Of a stretch of 64,000 bases of DNA, positions 32,619 to 44,545 are shown piece by piece. The stretch covers positions 3,038,001 through 3,102,000 of the forward strand of contig JAPVLO010000115.1 of assembly GCA_027257055.1 (NCBI GenBank). The letters run 5' to 3'. Below the pieces are notes generated by a model. That model worked only from the letters and a program-made list of their open reading frames with translations. It had not been told where the DNA came from and made no database searches. A program made the translations under genes and the position numbers. Each line of letters opens with the position of its first letter. The first letter of the stretch is position 1. This stretch comes from Cephalopachus bancanus (lineage: Eukaryota > Chordata > Mammalia > Primates > Tarsiidae).

Positions 32619-35600
32619 ATGATAGGGATCAAATCTCGCATTTCAATAATTAGCCTGAATGTGAATGGACTAAATGCACCACTGAAAAGACATAGAATGG
32701 CCAAATGGATAAAATATCACCAGGCAACAATATATTGCCTCCAAGAGACTCATCTCACTAGAAAGGACACTCACAGACTCAAAGTAACAGGATGAGAAGC
32801 AAAATATCAGGTGAACGGAACAAAAAGAAAGGAAGAGTCATGGTCTTAATCTCAGACAAAATACCCTTTAAGCTATCAAAAATTTAAAAAGATACAGAAG
32901 GTCACTACATAATAATAAAATGTGCAATCCATCAACAAGAAATATCCATCCTAAACATATATGCACCCAACATAGGAGCACCAACTTTCATAAAGCAGCT
33001 TCTAGGTACTCAAAAAAGATATTGATGCTAATACTATCATAGTTGGGGACTTTAATACCCCACTCACAACCCTAGACAGATCATCAGGACCAAAAATCAG
33101 CAACAAGATCCAGAACCTCAATGTGACTCTTGACCAAATGGACTTAATTATACCTACAGGACAGTCTACCCAATGACCACAGAATATACATTCTACTCAT
33201 CGTCACATGGAACGTATTCTATGCTCAACCACATCTTTGGTCATAAATCAAGCATAAACAAATTTCAAAAGATTGAAATTTTGCCATGCACCTTCTTGGA
33301 TCGCAGTGGAATAAAAATAAACATCAACACCAATAAGGTTCCACCTAAACCCACAAAGACATGGGCAGTAAACAGCATGATGCTAAACAACTCCTGGGTA
33401 AATGATGAAATCAAAACAGAGATGAAAAGACACCTGGAAACAGATGAAAATGAAGAAACATCTGACCAAAATCTCTGGGATGCCATGAAGCTTTAGTAAG
33501 AGGGAAATTCATATCTCTACAAATGCACATGAAGAAAAAGGAAGGATCACAAATTAACAGCCTAACAAGTCACCTAAGGAAGTTGGAAAAGCAAGACCAC
33601 CAAAACCCTAACTTCAGCAGAAGAATCCAGGTCACCAAAATAATAGCCCAAATCCGGAACACAGAAGACAAAAAAATAATACAAAAAAAATCAACAAAAC
33701 AAAAAGCTGGTTCTTTGAAAGGATAAACAAGATCGATGGTCCCCTAGCTAGACTGACCAAGAAAAAAAGAGAAAAAGCCCAAATAAACACAATCAGAAAC
33801 ACAAAAGATGAAGTCACATCTGACCCTGAAGAAATACAAAAGATCATTAGAGACTACAATGTACACTTGTATGGAAACAAACCTGAAACCCTTAAGGAAA
33901 TGGAGGATTTTCTGACATCACACAACCTGCCTAGGTTGAAACAAGAAGAATCAAGACCCTAAATAGACCAATAACAATCAAGCAAATTGACTATGTCATA
34001 AGAAAACTACCTACAAGACAAAACAAAACAAAAAGCCCTGGAACAGATGGCTTTCCAGCAGAATTCTATAAGACATTTAAGGAGGAACTGATACCAATAC
34101 TACTGAAAGTATTCCAGGCAATTGAGAAAGATGGAACTCTCCCCAAATCATTTTATGAAGCTAACATCACATTGATATCCAAGCCAGGTAAAGACCCAAC
34201 AAAGAAAGAGAACTACAGGTCAATATCTTTGATGAACATAGATTCTAAAATTCTCAAGAAAATCCTAGCAAACCGGATTCAACAACACATCTCAAATCAT
34301 CCATCATGACCAAGTAGGCTTCATCCCTGGGATGCAAGGCTGGTTCAACATTCCTAAGACCATAAATGTAATTAAACACATCAACAGACATCAAAACAAA
34401 AACCACATGACTATATCATTAGATGCAGAAAAAGCTTTTGATAAAATCCAGCACCCCTTCTTGATAAAAACCTTCGAACATCTAGGCATATGTGAAACAT
34501 ACCTCAAAATAGTAAAAGCCATCTGTGAGAAACCCACAGCCAGTATACTCCTAAACAGACAAAAATTGAAGCCATTTCCCCGGAAAACTGAAACAAGACA
34601 AGGATGCCCACTCTTACTCCTCCTGTTCAATATAGTATTGGAAGTCCTGGCTAGAGCAATCAGAAAAGAGAAGGTGATCAGGGGTATCCAAATAGGAAAA
34701 GAGGAAGTCAAGTTATCTCTCTTTGCAGATGACATGATTACATACCTTGCAAACCTAAGAGAATCTGTCAAAAACCTGATAAAGGACTTTGGCAAAGTCT
34801 CAGGGTATAAAATAAATGTGCAAAAGATAATCGCATTTCTTTTTTTTTTTTTTTGAGTTGGAGTCTCACTCTGTCGCCCAGACTGGAGTGCAGTGGCCGT
34901 TCCCGGCCACCGCAGCCTCGACCCACTGGGCTCCGGCGATCCTTCCGCCTCAGCCTTCCGAGTATCTGGAATTACAGGCGCACGCTACCACTCCCGGCTG
35001 ATTTTTTGATTTACTGTAGAGATGAGGTCTCGCTGTCCAGGTGGGTCTCGAACCCGCGGGCTCAGGCAATCTACCCACCTCAGCCTCCCAAAGGCGTGGG
35101 ATATAATCGCATTTCTTTACACCAATAATAAACAAATGGAAACCCAAATAAAAAGACAATCCCCTTTACAATAGACACACAAAAAATGAAATACCTTGGT
35201 ATCTTCCTAACCAGAGACATGAAAGACCTTTACAATGAAAACTACAAAACACTGCTCAAAGAAATCAAAGATGACACAAACAAGTGGAAAAATATCCCAT
35301 GCTCATGGATTGGAACATTGTTAAGATGTCCATCTTGCCTAAGAAAATCTACAGATTTAACACAATACCCATCAAATTACCAGCAACATTCTTCTCAGAT
35401 CTAGAAAAAACAATACAGGAATTCATATGGAAACACAAACGACCAAGAATAGCCAGAACAATCCTCAGCAAAAAAAGCAAAGCAGGAGGTATCACACTAC
35501 AGACTTCAAACTTTACTATAAAGCTACAATAATCCAAACAACCTGGTATTGGTACAAGAACAGGCATAGAGACCAATGGAATAAAATTGAGATTCCAGAA

Positions 35601-36705
35601 GCAAACCCTCAATTTCTCAACCAACTCATCTTAAACAAAGCCTCCACCACCACCTACCACTGGGGAGAGGAGAACCTATTCAGTAAATGGTGCTGGGAAA
35701 ACTGGCTGACCACATGCAGAAGATTGAAACAGGACCCCTATCTATCCCCATTCACAAAAATTAACTCTAAATGCATTAGAGACCTAAATGTAAAACCTTA
35801 AACCATAAGAACTTTAGAAAATTCAGGACACACCCTTATAGAAGTTGGAACTGGCATCTAATTCCTCAGCAAAACCCAAAATGCACAGGCCATAAGAGAT
35901 AAGATAGACAAGTGGAACCTCATTAAACCAACAAGCTTCTGCAAAGCCAAAGAAACCATCAGGAGAGTAGGGAGACAGCCCACAGACTGGGAAAATGCAT
36001 TTGCCAACTCCATTTCTGAAAAAAGTCTAACATCAAGGATCTACAAGGAACTCAAACATGCTGAAAAAAAAAAACCCATTACAAAGTGGGCAAAAATATG
36101 AACAGACACTTCTCAAAAGAAGACAAATGAGCAGCCAACAGATACATGAAGTGTTCATCCTCACTAGTCATCAAGGAGATGCAAATTAAAACTACACTGA
36201 GATATCACCTAACTCCAGTCAGAATGGCCATTATCAATAACTCAAAAAATAACAGATGCCGGACAAGATGCGGCAAAAAGGGAACACTTCTACACTGTTG
36301 GTGGGAGTGTGAACCAGTACAACCTCTGTGGAAATCAGTGTGGCAATTCCTAAAAGCCCCCAAAATCGACCTTCCATATGACCCCGCCATCCCCCTACTG
36401 GGAATATACCCTGAAGAACTCAAATCACGCTATAAAAAAGATACCTGCACACGTATGTTTCTCGCAGCATTGTTCACAATAGCAAGATCATTGAACCAAC
36501 CATGCTGTCCATCAAAAGAGGACTGGATTAAAAAATGTGGTGCATATACAAAATGGAATATTACGCAGCCATAAAAAAAAAAAAAAACACAAAATTATGA
36601 ATTTCACAGCAACCTGGATGGAATTAGAGTTTATAATACTGAGTGATCTCTCACAGAAACAAAGATCTGAGTATCACATGTTCTCACTCATAAGTGGACC
36701 TTGAA
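32619..36705 (+). pseudogene. L1-B ORF2, broken but catalytic motifs retained
   Basis: Starts at ATG 32619 with SRISIISLNVNGLNAPLKRH (endonuclease) and CLQETHLTRKDTHRLK. The first frame ends at TGA 32793-32795, at the same site as in L1-A. The RT core is open at 34332-34856: [15 protein letters not shown], then RQGCPL, then [13 protein letters not shown] with the two catalytic aspartates intact. An Alu interrupts at 34.84 kb. The thumb/C-terminal text continues at 35186 ([20 protein letters not shown]). The C-terminal frame 36146-36574 keeps the cysteine motif [14 protein letters not shown]. Several frameshifts elsewhere make it non-functional. Confidence 0.93.
34842..35102 (-). mobile_element. 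Alu, reverse orientation, 5'-truncated, in L1-B ORF2
   Basis: Identical duplications ATAATCGCATTTCTT at 34827-34841 and 35103-35117. The first ~25 bases of the Alu are missing. Otherwise near-consensus for the main subfamily, hence recent. Confidence 0.96.
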
Positions 36706-36738
36706 AAACTACCATAATATTATAAGAAAAGTCTTGAC

Positions 36739-37043
36739 GGCCGGACTCGGTGGCTCAGCCTGTAATCCCAGCGCTTTGGGAGGCTGAGGTGAGTGGATTG
36801 TCTAAGCCCACAGGTTCGAGACCCACCCAGGCCACTTGGCGAGACCTCATCTCTATGATAAATAAAATAAATAAATAAAATCAGCCGGGTGTGGTAGCAC
36901 GTGCCTGTTATTCCGGCTACTCGGAAGACTGAGGTAGAACTATCACCGGAGCCCAGCGGGTGGAGGCTTGCAGCAGTCAGAGGCATGCTGCCACACTCCA
37001 GTCTGGGAAACAGAGTGAGATTCCGACTCAAAAAAAAAAAAAA
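36739..37043 (+). mobile_element. Alu, in L1-B 3' UTR
   Basis: Main subfamily with an expanded AATAAATAAATA linker. Duplications AAGAAAAGTCTTGAC and AAGAAAATGCTTAAC (two mismatches). Confidence 0.93.
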
Positions 37044-37258
37044 AAGAAAATGCTTAACAGTGGCAAGAAACTATGCGGGGGCAGGAAGGTGAAGGGAAGT
37101 GGGATTAACAGTAGTCAATATCTTTCTGGGGAAAGGGGGACACACGACATCAACAAGGCTACCTGCACACTGAATATTTGTATACCTAACCTTTAATTGT
37201 ACCCCACAATTTTAAAATAAAAATATATATTAAAAAAAGAAAAAGAAAAAATGCACAG

Positions 37259-38165
37259 CCACACTAGTCATCAAAGAAATGCAAATTAAAAGCACACTGA
37301 GATACCACCTAACTCCAGTCAGGATGGCCATTATCAATAACTCAAAAACAACAGTTGCTGGAAAGGATGCGGGGTAAAGGGAACATGTCTACACTGTTGG
37401 TGGGAGTGTAAACTAGTACAACCTCTGAGGACCCAGTTTGGCAATTCCTAAAAGGTCTAAAAATTTATCTTCCATATGACCCCACAATCCCCCTACTGGA
37501 AATGTACCCAGAGGAATTCAAATCACTCTATGAAAAAGATACCTGCACATACATGTTTATTGCAGCATTGTTCACAATAGCAAAAATATAGAACTAAGTT
37601 CATCGAAAGAAAACTGAGTAAAAAAAAAGTGGTGCATATACATGATGGAATATTATGCAGCTATAAATAAGGAAAAAATTGTGAACTTCACAGCAACTTG
37701 GAAGAACTTAGAGTTTATAATATTGAATGACCTATCACAAAAAGAAAAAACTAAGTATCACATGTTCTCATTCATAAGTGGACCTTGAACAATTATTGAA
37801 ATATTATAAGGAAAGGTTTGTTAGTAGTGGGAAACTGCCAGGGGAGGAGGAGGGGATTGGCAGTTGAGGGAAATTACTAGGGGATGGAGGAGCACACCTC
37901 ATCAACAAAGGTACCTGCATAATGGACATTTGTATACTTAACACTGAACTGTACCCCATATCTTTAAAATTAAAATGAATAAATAAATAAAAATAAAAGG
38001 ATTGTCAGTAGTGGGAAATTGACGAGGCTGGGGGCAGGATTGTCAGTAGTGAGAATCTGCCAGGGGACAGGAGGGCATACCTCACTGACAAGGGTACCTG
38101 CATAATGAACATTTGTATACTTAACCATGAATTGTACGCCACATCTTTAAAATAAAAAAATATTT
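37259..38165 (+). mobile_element. L1-A, 3' part, with doubled 3' UTR
   Basis: Resumes ORF2 C-terminal text (CACTAGTCATCAAAGAAATG, then ATACATGATGGAATATTATG). The 3' UTR then appears twice: 37811-37970 and 37998-38150. The two copies are separated by an A-rich linker (AATAAATAAATAAAAATAAAA) and each ends in CATCTTTAAAAT. The second copy ends at the joint with the older L1. Confidence 0.92.
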
Positions 38166-40027
38166 AAACTACTAGAAAGTCCATAGAACTTACAGAATAC
38201 CAACAGAGAGAGAAAAAAATAAATAAACAAATAAAAGCAACTAGGTTGTAATCAGCATGAAGAATGGAACAGTGCATTACATATTATTACTTACTCTGAA
38301 TGTAAATGGTCTCAGTGCCCCAATTAAAAAATATAGACTGGCAGAATGGATTTAAAAACACAATCCAGATATCTGCTTCCTTCAAGAAAGCCACTTAACA
38401 CAAAAAGACCCTATAGACTCACGGTAAAAGGGTAGAAAAAATATTCTATGCAAATTAAAACCAAAAACATGAAGGAGCAGTCATTATCATATCAAATAAA
38501 ACAGACTTTAACAACAATGAAAAAAGACAAATAAGGCTATTATATAATGATAAAGTGGTCAATCCAACAAGAAGATATAACAGTTTTAAATATACTCGCA
38601 TCTCAAACCAGAGCTCCATGCTTTGTAAAACAAATTCTACTAGACTTAAGAAAAATGATAGACAGCAATACAATACTGGGAGACATCAACACTCCACCAA
38701 TAGCAATAGACAGATTATCAAGACAGAAAGTCAACAAAAAAACATTGAAATTAAACTGAACCATAGAGCAAATGGACCTAACAGACATCTACAGAACATT
38801 CTACCCCAGAACTATAGAATATAAATTTTTCTCATCAGCATATGGAACATTCTTCAAGAAAGATCATATGAAAAACCACAAATCAGATCTCAATAAATTT
38901 AAAAAACTTGAAATTATACAAGCTTCTTCTCAGGCCATAGTGGAATAAAACTAGAAATCAACTCCAAGAATTTACAAAACTACAAAAATACATAAAAATT
39001 AAACAATCTGCTCCTGAATCATTTTTGGGTTAGCAATGAAATCAAGGTGAAGATTTTAAAATTCCTTGAAATGAATGACAACAATGGCACAAGTTATCAA
39101 AACCTCTGGGACAGTTAAAGCTGTGTTTAAAGGAAAATTTAGAGCACTTAAGGCCTACATTAAAAAGACTGAAAGACCATATATTAACAACCTAATGTCA
39201 CACTGCAAGGAACTAGAAAAACACCAACAAACCAAACCCAAAACTAGCAGAAGAAAATAAATAACAAAGATCAGAGCACAACTAAATAAAATTGAATCCC
39301 CCGCAAATAGAAAGGATCAATGAGACAAAAATTTACTTTTTTGAAAACATAAACAAAGTTGATAGACCACTAGCTAGATTAATTAAGAGAGAAGATTCAA
39401 ATGAGCTCGAGCAGAAAAGAAAGTGGAAACATTACAATTGATACCACAAAAATACAAAAGATCATTTGGAATTATTATGAATACCTCCATGCAAACAAAC
39501 TAGACAATCTATATGAAGTGGACAAATTTTTGGAAGCATGCAAACTCCCTAACCTTGCATCAGGAAAAAATAGTAACCCTCAACAGACCATTATTAGGCA
39601 GTGAAACTGAATCAATAATTAGAAGTCTCCCAACAAAAAAAAGTCCAAGACCTAACAGACTCACAGCCAAATCCTACCAGACTTTCAAAGAAGAACTGGT
39701 ACCAACTTTACTGAAGCTATTCCATAATATTGAAAAGGAGGGAATTCTCCTTAACTCATTCTAAGAAGCCAGTATCACCTTAATACCAAAGCCAGGAAAA
39801 GACACATCAAAAAAGGAAACTATAGACCAATATCCTCAACAGATACTAGCAAATGGAATTCAACAGCACATGTAAAAAATAACCTACCACCATGATCAAG
39901 TGGAGTTTATTACAGGAATGCAAGGATGATTCAACAGATGCAAGTCAATAAACGTGATCCATCACATACAGAGAATGAAAAACAAAAATCATATAGTCAT
40001 TTCAATAGATGCTAAAGAAGCGTTTGA

Positions 40028-40315
40028 GCTGGGCTTGGTGGCTCAGCCTGTAATCCCACGCCTTTGGGAGGCTGAGGTGAGTGAATTGCCTGAGCCCGTG
40101 GGTTCAAGACCCGCCTGGGCAGCGAGACCTCATCTCTACAATAAATCAAAAAATCAGCCGGGCGTGGTAGCGCATGCCTGTAATTCCGGATACTCGGAAG
40201 GCTGAGGCGGAAGGATTGCCAAAGCCCAGCAGGTCGAGGCTGTGGTGGCCGGGAGCAGCCACTGCACTCCAGTCTGGGCGACCGAGTGAGACTCCAACTC
40301 AAAAAAAAAAAAAAG
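40028..40315 (+). mobile_element. Alu, full-length dimer, in older L1 ORF2
   Basis: Main subfamily. Identical duplications AAAGAAGCGTTTGA at 40014-40027 and 40316-40329. Confidence 0.96.
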
Positions 40316-41942
40316 AAAGAAGCGTTTGATATAATCCAGCATTGCTTCATGATAAAAATTCTCAGCAAAATACACATGGAATAAACATTCCTCAAAATAA
40401 TAGAAGCCATATGGAACAAATCCACAGCCAGTGTCATCCTCAATGGGGAAAAGTTGAACATATTTCCCCTCAGAAGTAGAACAAGGCAAGAATGTCCACT
40501 TTCACAACTCTTATTCAACACAGTACTGGAAATCCTAGACAAAGCAATTAGGCACGAGAAAGAAATAAAGTATATCTAAATTGGAAAATAAGAAATCAAA
40601 TTATCTCTGTATACTAATGATATTATCTTGTACCTAGAGCATTCTAAAGATTCAAAAGACTCCTGGACTTTGATAAATGAACTCAGGATACAAAATCAAC
40701 ACACACAAATCAGTAACACTGTTTTACACCAATAGCAATCAAGCCGAGAAGCAAATCCAAAGCTCAATTCCATCTACCACAGCTGCAAAAGCTAAAATAT
40801 CTAGGAGTACATTTAACCAAGGAGATTAAAAAAAAACAAAAAAAAAAAACTCTACAAGGAGAATGACAAAATGCTGATGAAGCAAATTGTAGAAGACAAA
40901 CAAATGGGAAACGAGTCCATGCTCATGAAGTAGAGAATCAACATTGTCAAAATGTCCATATTACCCAAAGATTCAATGCAATCCCTATCAAACTACCAAT
41001 GTCATTTTCCACAGAATTAGAAAAAACAATTCTAAAATTTATGTGAAATTTTTAAAAAGAACCAGAATAGCCAAAACCATCCTAAACAAAAAGAACAAAC
41101 CCAGAGGCATCGCATCACCTGACTTCAAATTCTACCTCAAGGCCATAGTAACAAAAACTCCATGGTACAAGTACAAGAGCAGAAATATGGACCAATGAAA
41201 CAGAATAGAGAATCTATCAGTAAACCCAAATACCTACAATAAATAAGCTCAAATACCTACAACCAACTGATCTTTGATGAAGCAGGCAAAACACACAGAG
41301 GACTCCCTATTCAAAAATTGGTGCTTGGAAAATTTGATTGCTACATTCAGTTAAATGAAACTTGGTCCCTATTTCTAACCATATACAAAAATTAATTCAA
41401 GATGTAGACTTAAATGTTAGGCTTGAAACCATAAAAATCCTAGAAGAAAACCTACGAAAAATTCTTCTGAGCAATGAAATCTATGAATTTACTGCTAAAC
41501 AAAAACAAAATAAATAGGTGGGGCTTAATTAAACTAAAAAAGTTTCTGCACAGCAAAGGAAATAATCAACAGAGAAAATAGGCAACCTAAAAAATGGGAG
41601 AAGATATTTGCAAACAATACATATGATAAAGGACTAATATTCAGAATATACAAAGAACTCAAACAAATCAACAAGAAAAAAATAACCCCATTAAAAAGGG
41701 GCAAATGTCATGAACAAGCATCTCTCAAAAGAAGATATAAATGATCAACAAACATGAAAAAATGCTCAACATCACTAATCATCAGAGAAATGCAAATTCA
41801 AAACACAATGAAATACCACCTTATACCAGTCAGAATGACCATTATTTAAAAAAAATTTTTAAAAAGATGTTGGTGCAGATGTCAGCACAAAAAAGGGAAA
41901 ACACCTTTATGGAAATTGGTATGGAAATTTCTCTCTGTCTCT

Positions 41943-42232
41943 TTTTTTTTTGAGTTGTAGTCCCTCTCTCTGTTGCCCAGCTATAGTCCAGTGGCATGTT
42001 CACGGCCACCGCAGCCTTGATGCTGGGCTCAGGCAATCTTTCTGCCTCAGCCTTCCAAGTAGCTGGAACTATATGCGCGTGCCACCACACTCAGCTAATT
42101 ATTTGATTTATTGTAGAGATGAGGTCTTGCTAAGTTGCCCTGACTGGTCTCGAACCTGTGAACTCAGGCAATCCTCTCACCTCGGCCTCCCAAAGTGCTG
42201 GGATTATAGGCGTGAGCCCCTGTGCCTGGCCT
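41943..42232 (-). mobile_element. AluJ-like, reverse orientation, in older L1 ORF2
   Basis: GAGTTGTAGTCCCTCTCTCT to CAAAGTGCTGGGATTATAGG and GCCTGTGCCTGGCC-type end. It is closer to AluJ than to the younger subfamily. GAAATTTCTC before and GAGATTTCTC after mark a likely duplication. Confidence 0.9.
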
Positions 42233-42438
42233 ATAAACAGAGATTTCTCAAAGAACTAGAGATTTACCATTTGATCCAGCAATCTCACTACTTGGTATCT
42301 ACTCAACAGAACAGAGGTTATTATACAAGAAAAAAAACAAAAAAGCCTGCACTCATATGTTGATTGCAGCATAAATCACAATTGTGAAGATGTGGAATCA
42401 ACCTAAATGCTCATCACAATCAGGGGATAATGACAATG

Positions 42439-42439
42439 T

Positions 42440-42487
<48 letters not shown>
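42439..42487 (+). repeat. (CA)n microsatellite inside L1
   Basis: About 23 uninterrupted AC units ending in ACACCATGGAATG, exactly where L1 ORF2 normally has a short TACACCATGG string. It probably expanded from that seed. Confidence 0.97.
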
Positions 42488-42845
42488 ATGGAATGCTATT
42501 CTGCCATTAAAAAAAAGAATGAAATAAAGTCTTTCGCAGCAATTTGGATGGAATTGGAGACCATCATCCTAAGTGAACTAACACAGGAATGGAAAACCAA
42601 ACACCACACGTACTCACTTATAAGTGAGAGCTAAACCATGGATATTAAAGACTCAGGACGAGAAGGGTGGGAAAAGGAAAGAGATTTTAAAAATCACCTA
42701 TTTAGTACATTGTGCACAGGTAAGAGTGGAGCACACACTTAAAGTCCAGACTTGTTCTCCACTGTACAATATGCCTATGTAACCAAAAATCCTTTGTACA
42801 CTCAAATCTATTAAAATAATACAAATAAAATAAAATGTTAAAAAA

Positions 42846-44545
42846 ATAAGGCTACTATTAGCAAGACAGTATGGTTCACACAAAGACAGATTTATAGAAA
42901 AATGGAACCTAAGAAAAAGTCTAGACGTAGGCCTACATACATGTGGTTGATGGATTTTTGACAAAGATGCCAAGGCAATTTAACGAGGAAAGGATAACCT
43001 TAAAACAAATTGTGTAAGAACAATCAGAGAGCATATGTTTAAAAAGAACTTTGATCCTTACCTCACACCATATATACAAATTAATATAGAACAGATAATA
43101 GACTCAAATCACAGATACTATGTAACTCGTAGAGAAACCCTCAGAAAAAAATCTAAATGACTTCGGATTTGGCACCGAAGTATCTAAACACACAATAGAT
43201 TAGAATTCATCAAAATTTAAAATATTTGCTCATTAAATGACACTCATGGAAATAAACAAGCCACAGACTCAGAAAATAATTCAGAACATCTATCTGATAG
43301 GCCAGGCATGGTGGTTCAGCCTGTAATCCCAGGACTTTAGGAGGCTAAGGCAAGAGGATTGCTTGAGCCTGGGGGTTTGAGACCAGCCTGGGCAACTTGG
43401 TGAGTCCTTGTCTCTACGATAAAAAAAAACAAAAACAAAACTAACCAGACGTGGTGGTGTGCATCTGTAGCTCCAGATACTTAGAAGGCTGAGGCAGAAG
43501 GATCGCCTGAGCCTAGCAGGTCAAGACTGCAGTGGCTGTGAGCATGCCATTGCACTCCAGACTGGGCAACAAGAGTGAGACTCCAACTCAAAAAGTAAAA
43601 AAATAAAAAATAAAAAAACTATCTGACAAATGAATTGTATAAAGAGCCCTGACAATTCAATATTAAGAGCAATCCAATTTTTTTTAAATGAGGAAATATT
43701 TGAGCAGATAACTTACCAAAGAATATATACAAATGTCAAGCACATGAAAAAGTATTCAACAATATTAGTCATCAGAGAACTACAAATTAAAATCACAATG
43801 AGAAAGTAACTATTCTACACTTCCACCAGAATGGCTAAAATTAAAGTGCCCATAATGAAGCCTTAATGAGCATGTGCAGCAACTGACATGCTCCTACATT
43901 TCTGGTAGCAATACAACAAGGTACAGTCACTTTGGACAACAGTTTGACAGTTTCTTAGAAAGTTACACATGCACCTACCATACAACTTAGCAATCTCACT
44001 CCTACGTATTCACCCAAAGAAAAATGAAAATACATTTCCAAACAAAAACTTGCACATGAATGTTCATTGCAGATGTATCTGTAATAGCCCAAACTGGAAA
44101 TAGCCCAAATACCCATCAACAGGCAAATGAATAAACACATTGTGGTATATTCGCACGATGGAATACAACTAAAAAAGAGATAACTATTGATATATGCAAT
44201 AACATGAATGAATGTCAAAAAAATTATGCTGAAAGAAGCCAAATAAATAAAGTTATATACTCAATGCTTCCATTTATTAAAAAAATCTAGAAAATGTAAA
44301 TTAATCCATTGTGACAGAAACCAGATCATTGTAGGGATGGAGGGCAGGGGAAGGGAGGGAGGAAGGGATTTACAGGGGCCTGAGGAAACTTTCTGGGGTG
44401 ACAGATACATTCATTATCTTGATTGTGGTTGTTGTTTCATTGGCAGATGCATATGTCAAAGCTCATCAACTTGCATACTTTAATATGTGCAATTTCTTCC
44501 ATATCAATTATACCCCACTAAAGCTATAAATAATTATTTTAAAAC
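42846..44545 (+). mobile_element. Outer old L1, 3' part
   Basis: Resumes ORF2 text with GCAAGACAGTATGGTTCACA, includes GTTGATGGATTTTTGACAAA and AATGGAATACAACTAAAAAA, and ends with a 3' UTR finishing TCAATTATACCCCACTAAAG. Highly diverged L1M type. One Alu is nested at 43.3 kb. Confidence 0.85.
43300..43614 (+). mobile_element. Alu, old, in outer L1
   Basis: Dimer with the CCAACTCA end and an A-rich degraded tail. Duplications CTATCTGATA (about 43290) and CTATCTGACA (about 43619). Confidence 0.93.

Larger units (their letters stand above)
29856..37244 (+). mobile_element. L1-B, full-length L1 inserted in L1-A
   Basis: Flanked by GAAAAAATGCTCAG (29842-29855) and GAAAAAATGCACAG (37245-37258), one mismatch. 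L1-A ORF2 text is continuous across the gap. About 7.4 kb including three Alus, so about 6.5 kb of L1, a normal full length. It has a 5' UTR, both ORFs in broken form, a 3' UTR and an A-rich tail. It is the least decayed L1 in the cluster. Confidence 0.95.
38265..42640 (+). pseudogene. ORF2 of the second-layer L1, broken
   Basis: ACTCTGAATGTAAATGGTCT encodes the endonuclease SLNVNGL-type motif, and TGCTTCCTTCAAGAAAGCCA the CFLQESHL motif. The RT catalytic motif reads YTNDIIL at about 40606-40630 where FADD is expected. Open pieces remain at 38547-38824, 39401-39764, 39954-40026 and 40944-41198. Stops are frequent. More diverged than L1-A and L1-B, as its place in the nest predicts. Confidence 0.9.
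38174..42845 (+). mobile_element. Second-layer L1, 3' part
   Basis: Continues the inter-ORF text broken at 23433 (ACTAGAAAGTCCATAGAAC), then ORF2, then a 3' UTR ending near CAAATAAAATAAAATGTTAAAAAA. Two Alus and a CA repeat lie inside. Right-hand duplication ATAAGG at 42846 pairs with ATAAGG at 18260, both within the outer L1's ORF2 text. Confidence 0.85.

Noticed and set aside
40012..40542. Open frame of 176 codons on the reverse strand
   Set aside because: It runs through the reverse of an Alu and an L1 and is a typical Alu-derived artefact.
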